Assembly (NCBI GenBank): GCA_035945995.1
Contig: DASYZR010000116.1
Span: 1-64,000 of the forward strand
Length of the DNA: 64,000 nt
DNA from: a bacterium
Lineage (GTDB): Bacteria; Sysuimicrobiota; Sysuimicrobiia; Sysuimicrobiales; Segetimicrobiaceae
Direction of reading: 5' to 3'
The translations under genes and the position numbers were made by a program. Every line of letters begins with the position of its first letter. Positions within the stretch are counted from its first letter, which is position 1. Positions 56,017 to 64,000 of this stretch are shown in pieces. Below the pieces are notes generated by a model that had not been told where the DNA came from, searched no databases, and saw nothing but the letters and a program-made list of their open reading frames with translations.

Positions 56017-57206
56017 TATGTGACCCTCTCCTCGACGGCCACGGCCGGGCGAACGCGGGACCGTTCGAGCGCCTTGGTCACTCTCTCGACGCGGCGGGCC
56101 GTTCCATCCCACGAGAGGCGCGAGACCGCCCTGCGCCGGCCGGCCTCTCCAAGGCGCGTCCGTAATTGGGGGTCGCGCAGCAACCGGATGAGCGTTGCCA
56201 CCGCGGTGGCATCATCGCCCTCGGGAACAAGAAATCCTGTTCGTCCGTGCCGGATGGCCTCTCCGGCTCCTCCCGCGCGCCCCCCCACGACCGATCGTCC
56301 GCACGCTCCCGCCTCGACGAAGACCATCCCGTATCCCTCAGTGTCTCCGTCGGGAGTCGTTCGGTTCAGCATGACGAATACGTCGCAAGCAGCATACAGA
56401 GTGGGCAGGTCGTCCGCCGGGACCTCGCCGAGAAATCTCACCCGGTCTGCCACGCCGGCCGCGGCCGCGAGCCGTTCCAGTTTCTGCCGTTGGCGTACCG
56501 AACCGCCACCGGCGATCCAATAGGTCACGTTCGGCACTGCCGCCGCGATCTGCGGCAGCACCTCGATCACAGTGTCTTGGCCCTTGCGGGGGATCAGACG
56601 GCCTGTCGTCAACAGCACGTACCGGCCGTCGCCGTCAAACCTGCTACGGAACGACGCCGCGTCCGCCGGACGAAACCGCTGGGCATCCACGCCTGGGCGG
56701 GCTAGGTGGATACGGCCTCGTTCCACGCCGAGGCCGATGACCTGCGCCCTGCTGAATCGGCTGATGACGAACACAGCGGCAGCGTGGCGCAGAACCAGCG
56801 CGACGGCCGCGCGCCTCAGTCTATGCCGGCTCGCGATTGTAATATCCTCGCCGAAGATGTACACCGCATACGGGACCCCCGTAATCACATGGATTCCGTA
56901 CGCCGCAAGTCCGACCGGATACACCTGCCCCGCGTGCACAACGTCCGCACGGCGACTTAGCACCAGCCACAATCCGACCAGGAACTGCGCCCACCATTCG
57001 ACAATCACGCGAATCTTTCGCACCGGCAGAAACGGCGTGCGAATGACCGTGAAAGGTAGTCCGCGGTCGAAGGCGACGGCGCCACGGGACATGCGTGTCA
57101 CCACCGTCACGTCAAGACTCCGAAGGCGCCGGCAAATCTCGTAGTAATAGACCGCGGTTCCCCCCGCATGAGGAGCAAAATACTCAGTGAGCAGGAGCAG
57201 CTTCAT
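56016..57206 (-). CDS. Glycosyltransferase family 4
   Basis: GT-B transferase of about 396 residues. The first domain starts KLLLLTEYFAPHAGGTAVYYYEI; the donor half contains LLTTGRLIPRKGQDTVIEVL and the loop TPDGDTEGYGMVFVEAGACG (the Glu in VFVEAG pairs with TEGYG). ATG 57206 gives the right start; the frame opens 17 codons earlier. Genes on either side overlap or abut, so it is one step of the same assembly line. Confidence 0.9.
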   Translation of the reverse strand: MKLLLLTEYFAPHAGGTAVYYYEICRRLRSLDVTVVTRMSRGAVAFDRGLPFTVIRTPFLPVRKIRVIVEWWAQFLVGLWLVLSRRADVVHAGQVYPVGLAAYGIHVITGVPYAVYIFGEDITIASRHRLRRAAVALVLRHAAAVFVISRFSRAQVIGLGVERGRIHLARPGVDAQRFRPADAASFRSRFDGDGRYVLLTTGRLIPRKGQDTVIEVLPQIAAAVPNVTYWIAGGGSVRQRQKLERLAAAAGVADRVRFLGEVPADDLPTLYAACDVFVMLNRTTPDGDTEGYGMVFVEAGACGRSVVGGRAGGAGEAIRHGRTGFLVPEGDDATAVATLIRLLRDPQLRTRLGEAGRRRAVSRLSWDGTARRVERVTKALERSRVRPAVAVEERVT

Positions 57207-57210
57207 ATGA

Positions 57211-58437
57211 TCATGCGCCCGGGGCGCGCTCGGCGAGGGACGGTCTGCGATCTTCAATGAGTTCCTGATACACGCTCTCCAGACGCGCCGAGATGGTTGG
57301 CCACGCGTACTTTTCGGAGATCGTGTGCCTGGCGTGTGCTCCCAGCCGGCCGCGTCGGGCCGGATCTCGACAGAGGGCGATCAGCCTCTCCGCGAACGCA
57401 GCGGGCGTATCCGCGATCTCGATGTCGTGTCCGGGCGTGACATCGAGACCCTCGGCGCCGAGCGACGTCGAAACAACCGCCTTAGCCATCGCCATAGCTT
57501 CCAAAATCTTGAGCCGTGTGCCTGATCCCAGCCGCAACGGCACAACGGCGACCGCGGCCGCCGCGAGGTATGGCCGCACGTCGGGGACGCGTCCGGTCAC
57601 CTCAACGCCCTGCACCCCTTCAAGGGCCGTGACCTCCGGAGGCGGCTCCTGGCCCACGATGGTCAGCCGGAGATCCGGGACGGCGCGTCTGACGATGGGG
57701 AAGACGTTCCTGCAGAAGAACACCATCGCGTCGGCGTTCGGAAAATATGAGAGGGTTCCGGTGAAGACGATGCGGGCCGGCTGCTCCTCGTCGGGGCGCG
57801 GCGAAAACTCCAGCGGGTCGACGCCGTTTGGAATGACGACGACATTCGCGCTCGGCACCAGACGCCGAATCTCGTCCGCGTCCGCGTCCGACGTCGCCAG
57901 ACACCGGTCGAACCGGTGAATGACTTTCCGCATGTATGACGGAAGCTTCACGGCATCCAGCGACGTGAGCAGCCTGTTGATACCGGGCCGCATGTGCATG
58001 GCCAGCCGGCGGAAATAGATGGACTCGACGTCGGGCATGTTGAGTAGCTTTCTGACGCCTGACAGGCGTGCGGCAAAATGCGCCATTCCGAGATGTTCTA
58101 CGTGAACGGCGTCATAGCGCTTGTCCCGCATCAGCGCAAACACCCGGTCTTGAAACGCCGCCGATTGTACGACCGCACGGTAGTAGGGCGTCGCCGAAAG
58201 GAGGCCCCCGACGTGCGCGGTGAGCGGGCGTGATGATGTAGGAACGAAGACCGTCACGACATCGCCGCAGTACTGCTTGAGTGGCGTCACGGAGTGCGCT
58301 TTGGCAGGATCATCGAATATGGCGAGCAGGGTAACGTCGTGACGCGTCGCCAGGCCCTTCAGCAAATGGAACGTTCGGAGACGCGCTCCGGTCGAGGGAG
58401 GGTACGGCAGTCGAGGAGAGATCATAAGCACCCGCAT
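57211..58437 (-). CDS. Glycosyltransferase family 4, PEP-CTERM/EpsH-locus type
   Basis: GT-B transferase, 408 residues. MRVLMISPRLPYPPSTGARLR opens the acceptor domain, LLNMPDVESIYFRR and RCLATSDADADEIRRL are internal marks, and the donor part has TGTLSYFPNADAMVFFCRNV, RLGSGTRLKILEAMAMAKAV. This pattern matches the sugar transferase group (Stp1) described with PEP-CTERM/EpsH systems. ATG 58437 follows GGAG by seven bases. It ends five bases before the next GT4 start. Confidence 0.9.
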   Translation of the reverse strand: MRVLMISPRLPYPPSTGARLRTFHLLKGLATRHDVTLLAIFDDPAKAHSVTPLKQYCGDVVTVFVPTSSRPLTAHVGGLLSATPYYRAVVQSAAFQDRVFALMRDKRYDAVHVEHLGMAHFAARLSGVRKLLNMPDVESIYFRRLAMHMRPGINRLLTSLDAVKLPSYMRKVIHRFDRCLATSDADADEIRRLVPSANVVVIPNGVDPLEFSPRPDEEQPARIVFTGTLSYFPNADAMVFFCRNVFPIVRRAVPDLRLTIVGQEPPPEVTALEGVQGVEVTGRVPDVRPYLAAAAVAVVPLRLGSGTRLKILEAMAMAKAVVSTSLGAEGLDVTPGHDIEIADTPAAFAERLIALCRDPARRGRLGAHARHTISEKYAWPTISARLESVYQELIEDRRPSLAERAPGA

Positions 58438-58530
58438 CAGCGAACTCCACTCGGGACTGCGCCAGTATCGAGACGGCCGAAGCGCCGGTGATTCACCAAT
58501 CAGAGAGACCTATTGTGACGCGCTGGCCCC

Positions 58531-59865
58531 TCACGGCGAATCCATCGCGCGCGGGCGAGCCAGCGACCGATGGAGAGCAACAATCAGGCCGGCCACGATA
58601 AAGAACAGCCCACCCGTGTGCGTCGGCGAGATCGACGCCGCGAAGATGCTGTAAATGGCATACGATGCGAGAACGAGCTGGAGCCCCCAAGCCAGGTTCG
58701 CCATGAACGGCTCGCGAGCGAGACTTCGCGCCTCTTTCGCCAACCGGAACAGACGTATTCCAAAGGCGAAGAACACGAGCAGGCCCACGATGCCGGTGTA
58801 GACAAGCTGGGTACCGTATTCGCTGTCAATAAACCCCAGGGGGAGGCTCGCGAGCCCAAACCCCAGCACGGGAGAGTGCGCGAGGGCCAGCAGACTATAG
58901 TTGCCCGGTGCTGTTGCACGGTACAATATCGACGCCGCGTCCCCTTGGTTACCGGTGAGATCGGGGCTCAGCACGTACAGAAACGTCGACAGCCGTTCCT
59001 GGATGAACTGCGGGTAGACGCCGTAGGCAATGGCCAGCGCCGCGGGGATGAGGAGCAGCACCGATCGTGCGTAAACAATTCCTACGTACAGGAGAATCAA
59101 CACGGTCACCGCGATGAAATTCCGACCCAGCGTGAGCGGAAGCACGGCCAGAGAGAAGACAATGACGGCCAGAAACAGAAGCCGTGACGAGGATCTGGAC
59201 ACGGGCACCAAGGCGACCGAGAGCGGCACGGCAATCATTGAAGCAACGCCCAGCTCGTGCCCGGACGCTCCTGGACTGTACGGGATTGCCCCCGTCGAGA
59301 GATACTCCGCCAGACCGTAGAGATTGAGAGCAACCATGCTCGCGATCAGCCACCACGTGAGCTTCTGGACATCCCGGCGCGACGTAATCACATCGGCGAC
59401 GATGAAGAAGAGGAACACGAACTCCAATCGCTTGAGCAGGTGAAAGATTGAACTGAGCTCCTTGTTGAGGGTCAAGAAGTGCGCGGTCCCCAAGTACCCG
59501 CCCCAGAGCGTGGCGACGAGGCCGACCGCCCAGTACGCCAGCACCGGTCGATCGAGCGGGGTGCCCTGCCGATCCTTGAACACACAGAGGTGGGCCAGCC
59601 ATCCAGCCGCCAGGGGAACCATGAGAAGGTCCTCGATACGGACAAGGAGGCCGCCGACGGAAAACTCGGGAGAGAACGCCATCGCAGGAACAATCAGGTA
59701 GAGAGCCGCCCGGGGGCTGAAAAACGCGAGCGAAGCGCCGATCAGAGCCAGCACGCTTAGCGTGACCGCCGGGGCGGCGTAGAAGCTCAGGAAGAGCGCG
59801 ATCAGACCGCCGAAACCCACCGCCACGTACATCGGCGATTTGTCCGCCCAGGTGCGCTCAAGCAT
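58531..59865 (-). CDS. O-antigen ligase/polymerase-like membrane protein
   Basis: About 11 hydrophobic helices with one larger extracytoplasmic loop (about 310-350, LSPDLTGNQGDAASILYRA) containing SPVLGFGLASLPLGF, the G-x-G-type loop of Wzy/WaaL-family proteins (O-antigen ligase or polymerase, also EPS-locus EpsG/K-like). ATG 59865, with GGAG six bases before, is preferred to ATG 59925. As it lies with a Wza/Wzc-like pair, the polymerase (Wzy) role is the likelier. It follows UDP-sugar dehydrogenase by 70 bases. Confidence 0.82.
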   Translation of the reverse strand: MLERTWADKSPMYVAVGFGGLIALFLSFYAAPAVTLSVLALIGASLAFFSPRAALYLIVPAMAFSPEFSVGGLLVRIEDLLMVPLAAGWLAHLCVFKDRQGTPLDRPVLAYWAVGLVATLWGGYLGTAHFLTLNKELSSIFHLLKRLEFVFLFFIVADVITSRRDVQKLTWWLIASMVALNLYGLAEYLSTGAIPYSPGASGHELGVASMIAVPLSVALVPVSRSSSRLLFLAVIVFSLAVLPLTLGRNFIAVTVLILLYVGIVYARSVLLLIPAALAIAYGVYPQFIQERLSTFLYVLSPDLTGNQGDAASILYRATAPGNYSLLALAHSPVLGFGLASLPLGFIDSEYGTQLVYTGIVGLLVFFAFGIRLFRLAKEARSLAREPFMANLAWGLQLVLASYAIYSIFAASISPTHTGGLFFIVAGLIVALHRSLARPRAMDSP

Positions 59866-59935
59866 CCCAGGCTCCGATCCAATCACAACAAACGCCCCAT
59901 TGGCTCGTTCGCCGTCGCGGTGCACCGCATCGTTG

Positions 59936-61249
59936 TTAGAGCCTCACCACGTGGGGCGCGCGGCAATCGCGGAGCCGGTTCCGGGCATCGACCACAAGAG
60001 AAACCCGATCGACGACGCGCTGATAATCGACGGCGCTGTGGTCGGTGGCGATGATGACGCAGTCCACCGATGACAGCACCTCATCCGTCAACGGCACTGA
60101 GGCGACCGTTCCTGGATTGGCAAAGTGCACCTGTGGAACGTGCGGGTCGTGATAGCGCACGTGCGCGCCGTGTTTCCCCAACAGCTCCATGATCTTGAGG
60201 GACGGGGACATCCTCGCGTCCGACACATCCCGCTTGTACGCGACGCCGAGCACCAGGATTCGTGCGCCGCGCAGCGTCTTACCCGAGGCTCCCAAGGCCT
60301 TGGTGGTGCGGGAGATCACGTAGTATGGCATAGCGTCGTTGACCGTGGTCGAGAGTTCGATGAATTGCGCGTGAAAGTCGTACTCACGCGCCTTCGCCAA
60401 TAGGTAGTACGGGTCCACCGGGATACAGTGGCCGCCGACACCGGGCCCCGGGTAGAACGGCATGAAGCCGTACGGTTTGGTCGCCGCCGCGTCGATGACC
60501 TCCCACATGTTGATCCCCATGCGGTCGCACAGCAGCGTGAGCTCGTTGACGAGCGCGATATTCACGTTGCGGAAGACGTTCTCGTAGCACTTCACCATCT
60601 CCGCGACGTCCGGCGACGATACCGGCACAACCTTGCGGAAGGCCTGCTCATAGAAACACTGCGCAAGCCGTGTGCAGCCGGGAGTCAGGCCGCCGACGAC
60701 TTTGGGGATGTCCACGAGCGCGTACTGCCGTGTCCCGGGGTCGATGCGTTCCGGCGAGAACGCCAAGTGGAAGTCGGACCCGGCCCGAAGGCCGCTCTCC
60801 TCGAGGATCGGGCGCACGACCTCCGCCGTCGTCCCGGGATAGGTGGTGCTCTCCAGAACGATCAGATGCTCCGGCCGCAGAATCGCCGCGCACCCTTTCG
60901 CGGCCGCGACGAGATACGAGAGGTCCGGCTCCTTGCTCTTTGTCAACGGCGTCGGAACGCACACAACGATGACGTCCGCGGCGTGCAGCGCCTCGTAGCT
61001 GGTTGTGGCGACGAGCGTCCGGTCATCGACAAGGCGCCCGATCTCACGCGATGGAACATCGTCGATGTAAGAGTCGCCGTGGTTGATCGCGGCGGCTCTC
61101 GCCGGATCGGCCTCAACTCCGAGGACCGCGAACCCAGCCTGCGCGATCGCGACGGCCAGGGGCAGGCCCACGTAGCCGAGGCCGACAACAGCCGCCGTGG
61201 CGGTTCGATTGCGAATCCTGGTCTCGACGGTCGTCTCAAGCGTCTTCAC
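59936..61249 (-). CDS. UDP-sugar 6-dehydrogenase (UDP-GlcNAc/ManNAc or UDP-glucose type)
   Basis: Two-step NAD-dependent oxidation of a UDP-hexose to the uronic acid. The Rossmann motif VVGLGYVGLP is at 21-30, SPERIDPGT is the family block, and the catalytic Cys275 is in GPGVGGHCIPVDP; the C-terminal domain begins LVLGVAYKRDVSDAR. The SPERIDPG and GHCIPVDP forms suit WbpA/UDP-N-acetylglucosamine 6-dehydrogenase as well as Ugd. GTG 61249 follows GAGGA by seven bases. It supplies the acidic sugar precursor, which the AsnB-like enzyme may amidate. Confidence 0.92.
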   Translation of the reverse strand: MKTLETTVETRIRNRTATAAVVGLGYVGLPLAVAIAQAGFAVLGVEADPARAAAINHGDSYIDDVPSREIGRLVDDRTLVATTSYEALHAADVIVVCVPTPLTKSKEPDLSYLVAAAKGCAAILRPEHLIVLESTTYPGTTAEVVRPILEESGLRAGSDFHLAFSPERIDPGTRQYALVDIPKVVGGLTPGCTRLAQCFYEQAFRKVVPVSSPDVAEMVKCYENVFRNVNIALVNELTLLCDRMGINMWEVIDAAATKPYGFMPFYPGPGVGGHCIPVDPYYLLAKAREYDFHAQFIELSTTVNDAMPYYVISRTTKALGASGKTLRGARILVLGVAYKRDVSDARMSPSLKIMELLGKHGAHVRYHDPHVPQVHFANPGTVASVPLTDEVLSSVDCVIIATDHSAVDYQRVVDRVSLVVDARNRLRDCRAPHVVRL

Positions 61250-61288
61250 GTTCGCATCCTCAGCGACCCTGGGTCAGTCCTGTGGTTC

Positions 61289-63496
61289 TTACCGGCGCCC
61301 GGAAAGAAGACTCGCCACCTGTGCCACCGTATGTTCGACCGACGGCGGCAGCGCCGCGGGGTGACCGTTTCCCACAGTCATCTCGGCGAACGCGCTCCCT
61401 GCCCGCAGGCCCCCAGCGAGCATACCCGCAAGGATGAGCGCGATCAGCGCGCCGACGGTCGCCCCGCCGGCGGCGCGGGACAGTCCCCGACGCGTCCCTG
61501 CCTTGTAGTACCGCTCCTGATAGACGTAGGCGTCGACCCGCTCCGGCCGGACTTTGGTCAGCACCGTGCCCAGGATCTTCGCGCCCAGCCGGGTCAGTTG
61601 CAACTTTACTTGCTGCTCGATGCCCCGGGGCGCCTGGCTCGCATCGAGCACCAGGAGCACTCCACTCGTGATCGGAGCGAGAACAAGAACATCAGGAAAG
61701 GCACCCGCGGGAGGGGTGTCGAGCAGGATCACATCTCCCCCCCGCTTCAGCTCGGCGAGAAGCGCGTCCATGCGCTTTGCGCTCAGAAGATCGTCGGCCT
61801 CGCCCGAGACGAGTCCACTCGGCAGGATCGACAGGTTGCGGATGCCCGTCTCTGCCAGCGCGCTCTCGAGCGAGGCCTCGCCCGCCAGCACCTGCAGGAG
61901 TCCGGTCTCGTTGCGCACGCCAAAGTGGACGTGCTGGGTGGGGCGGCGGAAGTCCGTGTCGACGACGACCGTACGCCGTCCCGCTTGGGCAAACGCGCGT
62001 GCCAGGTTGGCGACCACCGTCGAAGTCCCGCCGCCCGGCCGCGCCCCGGTGACGGCGAGGACGGGCACTTCGTCCGGGTGTTCCAGCGCCGTCAGGTTCA
62101 CGCGGAGCCGCCGGTACGCCTCCGCAAACGGCGGATTGTGGCGGGGTACCGCGACCAACGTCGGGACACCCAGCAGGCGCTCCGCGTTCTCCGGGGTCGC
62201 CAGGGTGTTGTCGAGATACTCGAGGAAGAACGCCAGCGCCGCCCCGCCGACCAGCCCCAGCACCAACGCGAGGGTTAGTTTGAACGCCAGGCCGCGGAAC
62301 GGCGAGGGAAACGCTCCGCGTGCGAAGTCCACGACGGACAGGCTGCCGAGGACCTGCGCCTCCTGTTCCCTCAGCCTCGCGTCGCCGAGCTGCCCTTGGA
62401 TGCCGGCAAACTGCTTGCCGAGAATGTCGACCGTACGGCCCAGCCGGTCCCGGTCCATCTGTTTTTGCATGTAGTCGGGCAGGGCCCGAGTTGCGCTCGC
62501 AAGCGCGCCTTGAATCGCCTGCTGCCGCGCCAACAGCGCGACGCGTTCGGTCTCCAGGTTGATCCGGTCCTTGATGAGAGCGTCATAGATCGGGTTATGT
62601 TGCACGGTCTCCGAGGAGACGATCTTGCCTACCTCGGACTTCAACCGCTCCTTGATCGCGTCGATCTTCGCCTTGATAGCAATGACGCTCGGATACTTGT
62701 CGGTGTGGACCGCCTGCTCCGAAGTCAGGGCGACTTCCAGCTGCACGAGTTGCGCCCGCAGCTGCTGCGCGATCGGGTTCTCCTCCAGCTGGGGATCGGA
62801 CCGGGTGACGGCCTGACCTGTCATCTGCGACCGATCCGCGGCCAGCCGTGCCTCGGTCTCCTGGAGAGACACGCCCACCTGTTGCGCCGCGCTTTGCAGC
62901 GCCCCCACCTGGGAATTCTGGGCCGATGCCAGCGCGGGTCCGTTTTGTTGCTCAAACGCGAGGAGCGCGTCTTCCGCGCCGCGCAGGTTTGTCTGGATGC
63001 CCTGGGCCTGCTTCTCGATGAACTCGCGGGCCAACGTCGCCCCGCGGCGCTGCACCTCCTGGTCATACCCGGCCGCCGCCTGCGCGACCGCGTTGGCCAG
63101 TGTGACCGCCTCATGGGGACTCGTTCCGGACACCGTCACGCGGATGAGGTTGGTGATCGGATCCTGACCGACGGTCATCCGCCGCTGGAGCTCCTCGGGG
63201 CGCATATTGAGATTGAGCTGCTGGATCGCCCGCTCGGCCACGTCCCGGCTCCTCACGAGACTGATGGCCTGCAGGGTGCGATCGGGTCCGCCGGCCAATT
63301 GCTGGGGCTGTTGAAGCCCGGAGACCAGGTTGAACGTGGATTGCTGCGTGGAGGGGAGCGCCAGATTAGCCGTCGCCGAAAAATCGCCCGGCGCGGGGCG
63401 GTTGGCGGCGAAGGCAACCACGATGGCGGTCAACATTGTTGCGGCCACGAGCCAGCGCCGCCGCCGAAGGACCCGATAATATCTCCAGAACTCCAT
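61289..63496 (-). CDS. Wzc-like chain-length determinant fused to a BY-kinase-like ATPase domain
   Basis: Controls polymer length and export with the outer-membrane channel. N-terminal helix (about 15-31) and Wzz domain, long coiled region (about 160-390, LRGAEDALLAFEQQNG), second helix, then a cytoplasmic ATPase domain: P-loop TGARPGGGTSTVVANLA, Walker A' VVVDTDFRRPTQH, Walker B DVILLDTPPA. In the P-loop the usual PGEGKST is PGGGTST, so the lysine is replaced by Thr; kinase activity may be lost or altered. A Tyr cluster YVYQERYY follows, not at the very end, and an extra C-terminal helix is present (ALIALILAGMLAGGL). ATG 63496 has AGGAGG eight bases before. Confidence 0.92.
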   Translation of the reverse strand: MEFWRYYRVLRRRRWLVAATMLTAIVVAFAANRPAPGDFSATANLALPSTQQSTFNLVSGLQQPQQLAGGPDRTLQAISLVRSRDVAERAIQQLNLNMRPEELQRRMTVGQDPITNLIRVTVSGTSPHEAVTLANAVAQAAAGYDQEVQRRGATLAREFIEKQAQGIQTNLRGAEDALLAFEQQNGPALASAQNSQVGALQSAAQQVGVSLQETEARLAADRSQMTGQAVTRSDPQLEENPIAQQLRAQLVQLEVALTSEQAVHTDKYPSVIAIKAKIDAIKERLKSEVGKIVSSETVQHNPIYDALIKDRINLETERVALLARQQAIQGALASATRALPDYMQKQMDRDRLGRTVDILGKQFAGIQGQLGDARLREQEAQVLGSLSVVDFARGAFPSPFRGLAFKLTLALVLGLVGGAALAFFLEYLDNTLATPENAERLLGVPTLVAVPRHNPPFAEAYRRLRVNLTALEHPDEVPVLAVTGARPGGGTSTVVANLARAFAQAGRRTVVVDTDFRRPTQHVHFGVRNETGLLQVLAGEASLESALAETGIRNLSILPSGLVSGEADDLLSAKRMDALLAELKRGGDVILLDTPPAGAFPDVLVLAPITSGVLLVLDASQAPRGIEQQVKLQLTRLGAKILGTVLTKVRPERVDAYVYQERYYKAGTRRGLSRAAGGATVGALIALILAGMLAGGLRAGSAFAEMTVGNGHPAALPPSVEHTVAQVASLLSGRR

Positions 63497-63515
63497 ATGG
63501 GTCGCCTCCTATCCG

Positions 63516-64000
63516 CTACTTGAGGAGCAGCAACAGGTACGCGAGATTGTTCAACCCTCCAAGGACGGTGCCCCAGTTGAAGGCCCGCTGCTCGGGCACG
63601 TACACGATGTCTCCGGGCTCGAGCGTGACGTTCTGTTTTGCGTCGCCGTCCTTGTAGAACTTGTCGAGGTTGACCGGCTTGACGACGGGCTTGTCCCCTT
63701 CCCGCCGCACCACGCCGATGTTGTTGGTGACCGCCTTCGGCGCCGGCCCGCCCGCGGCCGACAGGACGTCGATCACTTTGTCGCCGTCCTTGAAGAGGTA
63801 TGGCCCCGGTTTCGTGACGGCTCCCATCACGATCACCTTGTTCTTGGACTCCGGCAAGATGATCACGTCGCCGGACTGGAGGGCCACATTTGCGGACGCG
63901 TCTCCGTCCACAAGAAGGCGCTGCAGGTCGACGGGAATCGTAGTGTTCTTCCGAAGGATCATCGTTTTGGGGAGGTTGGCGCCCGGCGCCGGACCGCCCG
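63516..64000 (-). CDS. Polysaccharide export protein, Wza-like SLBB protein (5' end outside window)
   Basis: The frame runs off the right edge, so the N-terminus is missing. Two SLBB-type beta-grasp blocks are visible, the first starting AGGPAPGAN at the edge, the second IVMGAVTKPGPYLFKDGDKV with AAGGPAPKAVTNN, each with a following GDIVYVPE- or GDVIILPE-type turn. The C-terminus has a short hydrophobic segment (LNNLAYLLLLLK). Wza-like proteins form the outer-membrane channel of group 1 capsule and EPS systems. It is the first gene seen of the operon and precedes the Wzc-like gene by 19 bases. Confidence 0.9.
   Translation of the reverse strand, partial: GGPAPGANLPKTMILRKNTTIPVDLQRLLVDGDASANVALQSGDVIILPESKNKVIVMGAVTKPGPYLFKDGDKVIDVLSAAGGPAPKAVTNNIGVVRREGDKPVVKPVNLDKFYKDGDAKQNVTLEPGDIVYVPEQRAFNWGTVLGGLNNLAYLLLLLK

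Overview
The window is a GC-rich (mostly about 65-70%) bacterial chromosome segment carrying some 48 protein genes, packed tightly and often overlapping by 1-8 bases. I see no rRNA, tRNA, CRISPR array, phage or insertion sequence. The organism looks like an uncultured diderm. A T-box leader in front of valS and a tig-clpP-clpX-lon cluster resemble Firmicutes, Chloroflexi or candidate Terrabacteria. An exosortase/PEP-CTERM locus and a Wza/Wzc-type export module imply an outer envelope and a secreted polysaccharide. A lineage such as Armatimonadota/CSP1-3 would fit, but this is inference and no marker here settles it.

Layout. (1) 1-7.1 kb, minus strand: secD-secF preceded by a near-perfect sigma70 promoter, then a run reading crotonase, family-5 uracil-DNA glycosylase, PaaG-like crotonase, thiolase, PaaX-like regulator, which looks like an aromatic or fatty acyl-CoA catabolic operon with an embedded DNA-repair gene. 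(2) 7.1-11.97 kb, minus: SPOR protein, flippase-like membrane protein, and valS under an apparent valine T-box riboswitch. (3) 11.98-17.2 kb, plus: a large Lhr helicase translationally coupled to a D-2-hydroxyacid dehydrogenase. (4) 17.3-26.5 kb, minus: cysteine synthase-like enzyme, ABC-2 exporter pair, and the proteostasis set lon, clpX, clpP, tig with a recognisable promoter, plus a 47-residue membrane peptide behind a terminator-like structured RNA. (5) 26.8-32.9 kb: alcohol dehydrogenase, YdeP-like molybdopterin oxidoreductase, sugar epimerase and a CBS-GGDEF protein. (6) 33-36.7 kb, minus: PIG-L deacetylase, DegT aminotransferase, WecA/TagO-like transferase (apparently from a CTG codon), DUF457-like membrane protein and a helical hypothetical.

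(7) 36.7-47.0 kb is the most accessory-looking part. It appears less GC-rich, has longer intergenic spaces with direct repeats, and encodes two PEP-CTERM proteins, a sedolisin-type S53 peptidase, a large TPR protein, a Gly/Ser-rich exported protein, a Tat-exported glycosidase-like protein, an exosortase and its EpsI partner. (8) 47.1-64.0 kb, minus: a polysaccharide operon running from the right edge (Wza-like SLBB protein, Wzc-like chain-length/BY-kinase protein, UDP-sugar dehydrogenase, O-antigen-ligase-like protein, six glycosyltransferases, an alpha/alpha-toroid protein, WbqC-like protein, AsnB amidotransferase). Blocks 7 and 8 converge at about 47.05-47.12 kb.

How they probably work together (inference): block 8 makes and exports an extracellular polysaccharide. 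Block 7 supplies surface proteins whose PEP-CTERM tails are processed by the exosortase, a pairing repeatedly seen next to EPS loci in diderm bacteria. The sedolisin and the Tat-exported glycosidase-like protein may remodel that matrix. Block 6 could add deacetylated or amino sugars to lipid-linked precursors.
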